From Cyclostephanos tholiformis (Eukaryota > Bacillariophyta > Thalassiosirophyceae > Thalassiosirales > Thalassiosiraceae): DNA of 10,174 nt. Shown here piece by piece: positions 6,457 to 10,174 of this stretch. Positions within the stretch are counted from its first letter, which is position 1. Each line of letters begins with the position of its first letter. The stretch spans positions 1 to 10,174 of the forward strand of contig JALLPB010004912.1 of the NCBI GenBank assembly GCA_036939975.1, given 5' to 3'. The position numbers and the translations under genes were made by a program. A model generated the notes under the pieces. That model was not told the origin of the DNA. It saw nothing but the letters and a program-made list of their open reading frames with translations, and made no database searches.

Positions 6457-6611
6457 GCTCAAGGTTTGTGCTGCTGTGAATTATAATATATTCAGATTTT
6501 CATTCGTTATTGTCTGACATTCATTTTGTGCTGCTGTGGAATGTGTCTCCGTTTTTATTTGTGGTGTTTTTGAATGGTGATTATATCGATAATGTGATGT
6601 GTATAGGTGAG

Positions 6612-6653
6612 CATATTCGATATTTTGGAACTCATATGAAATTCATAATTTAA
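6612..6653. repeat. Isolated copy of the palindrome-array motif
   Basis: CATATTCGATATT (6612-6624) is identical to 719-731 and 5119-5131. It is followed by AACTCATATGAAATTCATAATTTA, which resembles the array interior. It lies about 70 bp before the MULE-like reading frame. Confidence 0.65.
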
Positions 6654-6683
6654 TGCTGTTTATCAATTGCTCAAAATTTTTTT

Positions 6684-7158
6684 GTGTTGTTATTATTGTT
6701 ACTGAAATTACAAAGGAATGTCATCCACAAATTCCTAACCAATGCCTTGATACAGAATGTTCAAATTACAGTTAGGATGGATGCAGCACATATGATCTTT
6801 GGGAAGTATACTCTCTATTCCTGTTATGGAATTACAGCCAACTGCAACGCTTTTCTAGTTGCAATTGGAATTATTTTTGGCAATGAGGACAAGCATGGTT
6901 GGGATTTATTTTGGACATTTGCTCTAAAACATCATCCTTGTCTCAATGATCATCGCATCACAATCATTACAGACCAGCAAAAGGGGATTACAGAATCACT
7001 CCAGGGTATCCTACCTAAGGCAGTGAACTTCTTCTGTTCGTTTCATTGGCGCCAAAATATTCTCCAATATGTAAAGGGTGGTAAGAGTGATTATAGTTGT
7101 CACTGGTTTTACAATGTCCTTGTTGGATGTGGTTCTATGGCAATGATTGAAATTTCAA
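6684..7158 (+). pseudogene. MULE-type transposase core fragment
   Basis: A fragment of a Mutator-like (MULE, DDE) transposase. Counting from ATG at 6684, D33 in RMDAAHMIFGKYTLYS is the likely first catalytic residue, followed by the YGITANCNAFLVAIGIIFGNE stretch. D97 in IIITDQQKGI or its equivalent is the second. C118/H121 in CSFHWRQNI correspond to the conserved C-x2-H of MULE cores. WFYNVLVGC follows, but the segment that should supply the catalytic Glu, and the zinc-finger C-terminus, are absent. The N-terminal region upstream of the core is also missing; the Leu-rich start at 6684 is probably not native. No terminal inverted repeats were found. The open frame runs on to 7175, but from about 7160 the sequence is better explained as Ty1/copia. 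Confidence 0.8.
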
Positions 7159-7963
7159 CATGGCTGTTGGCTTGAACAACCCAAAGGACCTTGCCGTGCT
7201 CGAAGCATCTATGCAAATAAAATATCGTGGTGACATTGGAAACTAATATGACCACCTGTCACCCTGACATTGCCTTTACCAGCATTAAACTATCTCAGTC
7301 TAATTCCTGGCCTGCCAAAATACATTATTATATACTGAAACACGCCATTTGGTATCTCTATATCACACGAACAAATGGCCTCTACTTCTGGTGCACACAA
7401 CCACATCAGGACCTGCTGGACTCACCCCTTTCACCATCAATAGCAACGATCAGGATCTCCACCTCAAGGATCGCCCCAGCAGAAAGCCTTGCTTGATAGC
7501 GATGGCATATGCAGACTCTGATTGGGCTACATATGTTAAAACTTGCCGTTCTTCTAGCGGGATTTGCATTCAACTTGTGGGCAGCACAATTGCCTACAAA
7601 ACTAAATTCCAATTTACTGTCACTCTCTCCCCCATGGAAGCCAAGTTTATGGTGGCCGAATGTTGCTCTTCATACGTAGCATCCTCTGGGACCTCAGTAT
7701 CCCACAGGAAGCTGTTGCAATTGCATACAAAGACAATGACGGGTGCACTGCCATGGCTAATGCCCAAAAACCTACCACCAGAACACATCATATCGACATC
7801 AAATACTTTGCCCTATGCGATTGGGTCGAATGTGACCTCATACATCTCGATTGAATAGATACCTTGATCAACATAGGCAACCACTTGATGAAACCACTCT
7901 CACATATCCTGTTTCATTGGCATGCTGACTTCCTCCTTGGGCATGTCCCTCCATAATATTCCC
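7159..7963 (+). pseudogene. Ty1/copia pol 3' fragment: end of reverse transcriptase and RNase H
   Basis: The C-terminal part of a copia polyprotein in at least four frame segments. NNPKDLAVLEASMQIKYRG and then TTCHPDIAFTSIKLSQ with HYYILKHAIWYL are the RT-RNase H connection. MAYADSDWATYVKTCRSSSG carries the first RNase H Asp, and SPMEAKFM carries the Glu. After a frameshift near 7660, LFIRSILWDLSIPQEA, YKDNDGCTAMANAQKP (Asp) and HHIDIKYFALCDWVE follow. A TGA at 7852-7854 (consistent with CGA to TGA) precedes LINIGNHLMKPLSHILFHWH and LLGHVPP, the usual C-terminal end. Other frameshifts lie near 7240 and 7430. The RT catalytic core, integrase, gag and LTRs are absent. It abuts a MULE fragment on the left and a gypsy fragment on the right. 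Confidence 0.85.
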
Positions 7964-7966
7964 CAG

Positions 7967-8428
7967 TGTGACCTACATGAATTGAATAAGGTAGTTCTGA
8001 GGAAACAGTACCCACCACCTATTATTCATGACATTGTGAAAAAGAGAGCAGGGTACTCCTTTTTCACCAAGATAGACATCTCGATTCAGTATTATACCTT
8101 TGAGTTGGATGAGGAGTCAAAAAACCTCACAATGATTGTAATGCTCTTTGGCAAGTATAGGTATAATGTGTTGCCTATGGGACTCAAATGTTCCCCAGAC
8201 ATTGCACAAGAGACCATGGAAAACATTTTCCACAATGTTGAAGATGCAGAAGTCTATAAAAATGACACTAATGCACCAAAAATGCATTCTTCAACACTTG
8301 GAAGCACCATATGAAGGTACTATGCACAATTTTGGAGAAGCTACAGGATAATGGATTCACAGTCATTCCGCTAAAATGTAACTGGGCTATCAAGGAGACA
8401 GACTAGCTTGGCTGACACCAACCAGCTT
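7967..8428 (+). pseudogene. Ty3/gypsy reverse transcriptase fragment, first part
   Basis: The fingers and palm of a Ty3/gypsy reverse transcriptase. HELNKVVLRKQYPPPIIHDI and FFTKIDISIQYYTFELDEES carry the first catalytic Asp (KIDIS). FGKYRYNVLPMGLKCSPDIA is the standard next block. The YxDD motif is destroyed: the sequence reads EVYKNDTN where Tyr-x-Asp-Asp is expected, so the enzyme would be inactive. After a frameshift near 8280 the reading continues with NAFFNTWKHHMKVL, EKLQDNGFTVIPLKCNWAI and KETD, then a TAG where Trp is usual, and an LTPTSL-like end. The start at 7967 cuts into the SDFRELN-like block, so everything upstream (gag, protease, RT start) is missing. It is continuous with the part after the small insertion at 8429-8860. 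Confidence 0.88.
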
Positions 8429-8860
8429 AACAGCTTAGCAGCTATCTCTGTTTTGGTGGGAGAAAAACTCATACTTTTTAGTAGGTACATACAAGATTTC
8501 TACATAGGAATACTACAATAAGTTCTACCAAAACAAAAACTTGGCCAAAACCTACCGTACATCACAACTCACAAGTTTTGGTGGGAGAAAAATTCGTACT
8601 TTTTGGTACATAGGAATAGTTGAATAAGTTCTACCCCCAAAAAAACACAACTCAAATAATGTTTGACAAAAAGCTCCTTGTACGTCATCAATCCAAGGGG
8701 CATTGCAAAAAAAGGAAAATACCATGTGAAAGCTGAGGTTCTTGCGCTTTCAATGCGCTATCAAATTCTGTGAGTGGACAAAAATTTGCTGAGAAACTAT
8801 GATACAATGTAACTACTGTAGAAGTGGATGTTTATGAGCGTCCATAGCTGTTAAGCTGTT
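8429..8860. mobile_element. Small MITE-like insertion inside the gypsy RT
   Basis: About 430 bp that interrupts the RT between the LTPTSL-like end and PWKRKVEVILRMD. The ends AACAGCTTAGCAGCTAT (8429-8445) and ATAGCTGTTAAGCTGTT (8844-8860) are reverse complements at 16 of 17 positions. TTAA occurs at 8427-8430 and 8851-8854, so a TTAA target duplication is possible, but the exact ends are ambiguous because the motif is itself repetitive. The interior has no gene. It contains two copies of a block beginning TTTTGGTGGGAGAAAAA (8451 and 8576, 125 bp apart), each ending in AATAAGTTCTACC. The element is too short to encode a transposase and would be non-autonomous. Confidence 0.7.
8451..8635. repeat. 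Direct repeat within the MITE-like insertion
   Basis: Copy 1 spans about 8451-8529 and copy 2 about 8576-8635. Both start TTTTGGTGGGAGAAAAA, share TACTTTTT and ACATAGGAATA, and end AATAAGTTCTACC. Copy 2 lacks about 20 bp from the middle. The start (GTTTTGGTGGGAGAA) and the sequence around 8522-8534 (GTTCTACCAAAAC) are roughly inverted, so copy 1 could also fold back. Confidence 0.75.
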
Positions 8861-8862
8861 CA

Positions 8863-9090
8863 GCCATGGAAAAGGAAAGTAGAAGTAATCCTCAGAATGG
8901 ATGTGCCAACCAATCTGAAACAACTCAGGGGTTTCATTGGTATGGTAAACTACTATTGCGATATGTGGCCACACAGGGCACACATTCTAGCTCCCATCAT
9001 GGAGAAGACTGGCATGCCTAAGAAAGGTGCCAAACAACCAAAGTTTGTGTGGACAGAGTCCATGCAAGTAGTTTTCAAACAAATGAGCAA
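8863..9090 (+). pseudogene. Ty3/gypsy RT thumb/connection segment, after the insertion
   Basis: The reading resumes with PWKRKVEVILRMDVPTNLKQ and LRGFIGMVNYYCDMWPHRAH, then ILAPIMEKTGMPKKGAK and FVWTESMQVVFKQM. The LRGFIGMVNYYRDMW-type block followed by ILAPL and F.W....Q..F..MK is diagnostic for the RT-RNase H junction of Ty3/gypsy elements. The frame is open from the insertion to about 9085, and a frameshift at 9085-9090 moves it into the RNase H frame. It joins directly to the RT part that ends at 8428. Confidence 0.88.
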
Positions 9091-9665
9091 TGATGGCAGC
9101 AGATATGCTCTGTGCCCTTCCGAATCATAATCTTCCATTTGACATATACACAGACACTTTGGACTACCAACTCGGGTCATGCATTATGCAAGACGGAAAA
9201 CCAGTTGCCTGTTATGTCAAGAAGCCTAATAGTACCCAGAAGAACTACTCTACAATTGATAAGGAGCTCCTATCAATTGGCATGACCTTAAAAGAATTTA
9301 GGTCTATGTTACTCGGTGCTGTGATAATCATCCACACCGATCATAAGGATATACTTCACCTTGGAGGCTCATACCAGAGATGCCTCCGATGGATAATGTA
9401 CATGGACGAATATGGTCCTACATTGCATTACATTAAGGGGCTGAGTGATGTGATTGCTGACATGTTCTCATATATGCCTATGCAAGACACCATGCTGTTG
9501 GCTATGGTAGGGAAGGATGAGCCAAAGATTGACCCCTTTGATTGTCATTTCTCATTCACAGATGATAGGAAAATGACGGAATGTTTCGTGCACTTGCTGG
9601 AAGAGGAATGTCACCTCAATCTTTCACCAGATTCAAAATCAATAACCCACTGGACATGGATGTGA
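9090..9665 (+). pseudogene. Ty3/gypsy RNase H domain
   Basis: An open frame of 191 codons carrying the RNase H that removes the RNA strand during reverse transcription. From ATG at 9090, D22 in DIYTDTLDYQLGS, E59 in STIDKELLSI, D84 in IIIHTDHKDIL and D124 in VIADMFS match the four catalytic positions. VACYVKKPNSTQKNYSTIDK and LRWIMYMDEYGPTLHYIKG are the expected surrounding blocks. The Met start is internal to the polyprotein and is not a real start. The frame ends in LSPDSKSITHWTWM. The true continuation moves to another frame near 9600-9640 (NNPLDMDVIKEQQDADNEL). The domain looks catalytically complete, although the polyprotein is not. Confidence 0.88.
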
Positions 9666-10078
9666 TCAAAGAGCAGCAAGATGCTGACAATGAATTGCAG
9701 AATCAAGCAGCAAAGTATGCTGATCATTACATATCCAAAATCGTTATTGCAGTGGAAGATGTCCTATGCTATGTTAAGCCAGGAGACCCTCCAGCCAACT
9801 GGAACATAGCATTGCCTAGATCTATGTTGGAACCAATAATTCATTGATTCCATGAGATTATGAACCATCCAGACAGCAAATGCCTGCTTATGCAAATTAG
9901 CTTTCAATATTATCATCAAGACTTTCGAGGCTCCATTGACAAGTATAATTGCAATCATTCCCAGCACAATAAGCTTGATGGCAAATGATTTGGACTCCTG
10001 CCTGAACGTGAGATTAGTTCAATGCCATTCAAAGAATGTGCAGTTGATCTAATAGGACCTTGGACAATCCAAGTCTGT
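9600..10078 (+). pseudogene. Ty3/gypsy integrase N-terminal zinc finger and start of core
   Basis: After the RNase H the reading continues with NNPLDMDVIKEQQDADNELQ, VLCYVKPGDPPANWNIALPR and SMLEPIIH. A TGA follows at about 9845-9847, then FHEIMNHPDSKCLLMQ and GSIDKYNCNHSQHNKLDGK. This is the integrase HHCC finger with both His present, but the last Cys is replaced by Ser (CNHS instead of CxxC). A second TGA precedes FGLLPEREISSMPF, and KECAVDLIGPWTIQV contains the first catalytic Asp of the integrase core. Similarity ends after IQV near 10078. The remaining core and C-terminus are not present on this strand here, while a matching C-terminal piece lies on the minus strand at 1-516. Confidence 0.83.
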
Positions 10079-10174
10079 GTCCTAAGCGTTGATCTTGTGA
10101 GGACGGGTTTCTTGTGTTGGTGTTTTCTAGCGAGAGTAGGAAAACACATGTAACGTTGGATAGGAAAAAGGAAT
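10079..10174. other. Unassigned right end of the window
   Basis: Sequence after the gypsy integrase breaks off. It does not read as integrase in any frame. It contains a possible hairpin, GTGTTTTC (10120-10127) and GAAAACAC (10140-10147), with a 12-base loop. Too short to identify. Confidence 0.5.

Larger units (their letters stand above)
5311..6611. other. Long non-coding AT-rich stretch
   Basis: No credible gene on either strand. Frames here are short and show no recognisable protein motif. The stretch holds the local repeats listed separately: a triplicated motif at 5701-5929, a GACAGACC block at 5991-6134, a (CAAA)7 run, a 16-bp palindrome and a 60-bp-spaced repeat. The rest, including 5311-5700 and 6135-6366, shows nothing I can name. 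Element ends or LTR remnants could be hidden here, but none is visible. Confidence 0.6.

Noticed and set aside
7922..8314. A single open frame spanning the copia-gypsy junction as a novel fused gene
   Set aside because: The first about 15 codons are out of frame with the copia C-terminus, so the frame is gypsy RT plus accidental upstream codons.
1..10174. tRNA, rRNA or other structured RNA genes
   Set aside because: No tRNA-like cloverleaf with conserved box sequences or rRNA signature was recognised on either strand by eye.

Overview
The window looks like a gene-poor, AT-rich stretch of eukaryotic nuclear DNA made almost entirely of decayed transposable elements. I found no intact host gene, tRNA, rRNA or CRISPR. 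The Ty3/gypsy and Ty1/copia polyprotein fragments carry wording that I associate from memory with diatom (stramenopile) retroelements, so a diatom is my best guess for the organism. This is moderate confidence and no search was possible.

Layout, left to right. (1) Bases 1 to about 516, minus strand: the integrase core and C-terminal part of a Ty3/gypsy polyprotein, running off the left edge. (2) About 600-1116: a field of short AT-rich palindromes built around TTCGAA/TTTGAA cores. (3) 1381-5075, minus strand: a broken gene of a Ginger/GIN-like (KRBA2-like) integrase transposon. It has an HHCC zinc finger, a DDE integrase core, an acidic linker with an in-frame 105-bp tandem duplication, a C48/Ulp1-like cysteine-protease remnant, a conserved C-terminal domain and a cysteine-rich CXC domain. 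(4) 5119-5310: a second array of the same palindromic repeats, directly upstream of that gene. (5) 5311-6683: non-coding DNA with local repeats, a minisatellite-like block, a (CAAA)7 run and one more copy of the palindrome motif. (6) 6684 to about 7150, plus: a MULE transposase fragment. (7) About 7160-7963, plus: the 3' end of a Ty1/copia pol (reverse transcriptase end plus RNase H). (8) 7967-10078, plus: a Ty3/gypsy pol fragment (RT, RNase H, integrase zinc finger, start of the integrase core). It is interrupted at 8429-8860 by a small element with 17-bp terminal inverted repeats. (9) 10079-10174: unassigned.

The most interesting signal joins parts 2, 3 and 4. The transposase-like gene ends in a CXC domain, a fold that in LIN54/TSO1-type proteins binds TTYGAA. 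The gene is flanked on both sides by arrays densely populated with TTYGAA hexamers at the centres of larger palindromes. All four TTCGAA sites I found in the window lie in these arrays. This suggests a CXC domain working as the terminal-repeat binding module of an integrase-type transposase. The second notable point is that the minus-strand gypsy piece on the left and the plus-strand gypsy piece on the right look like complementary parts of one pol, as an inversion would produce.
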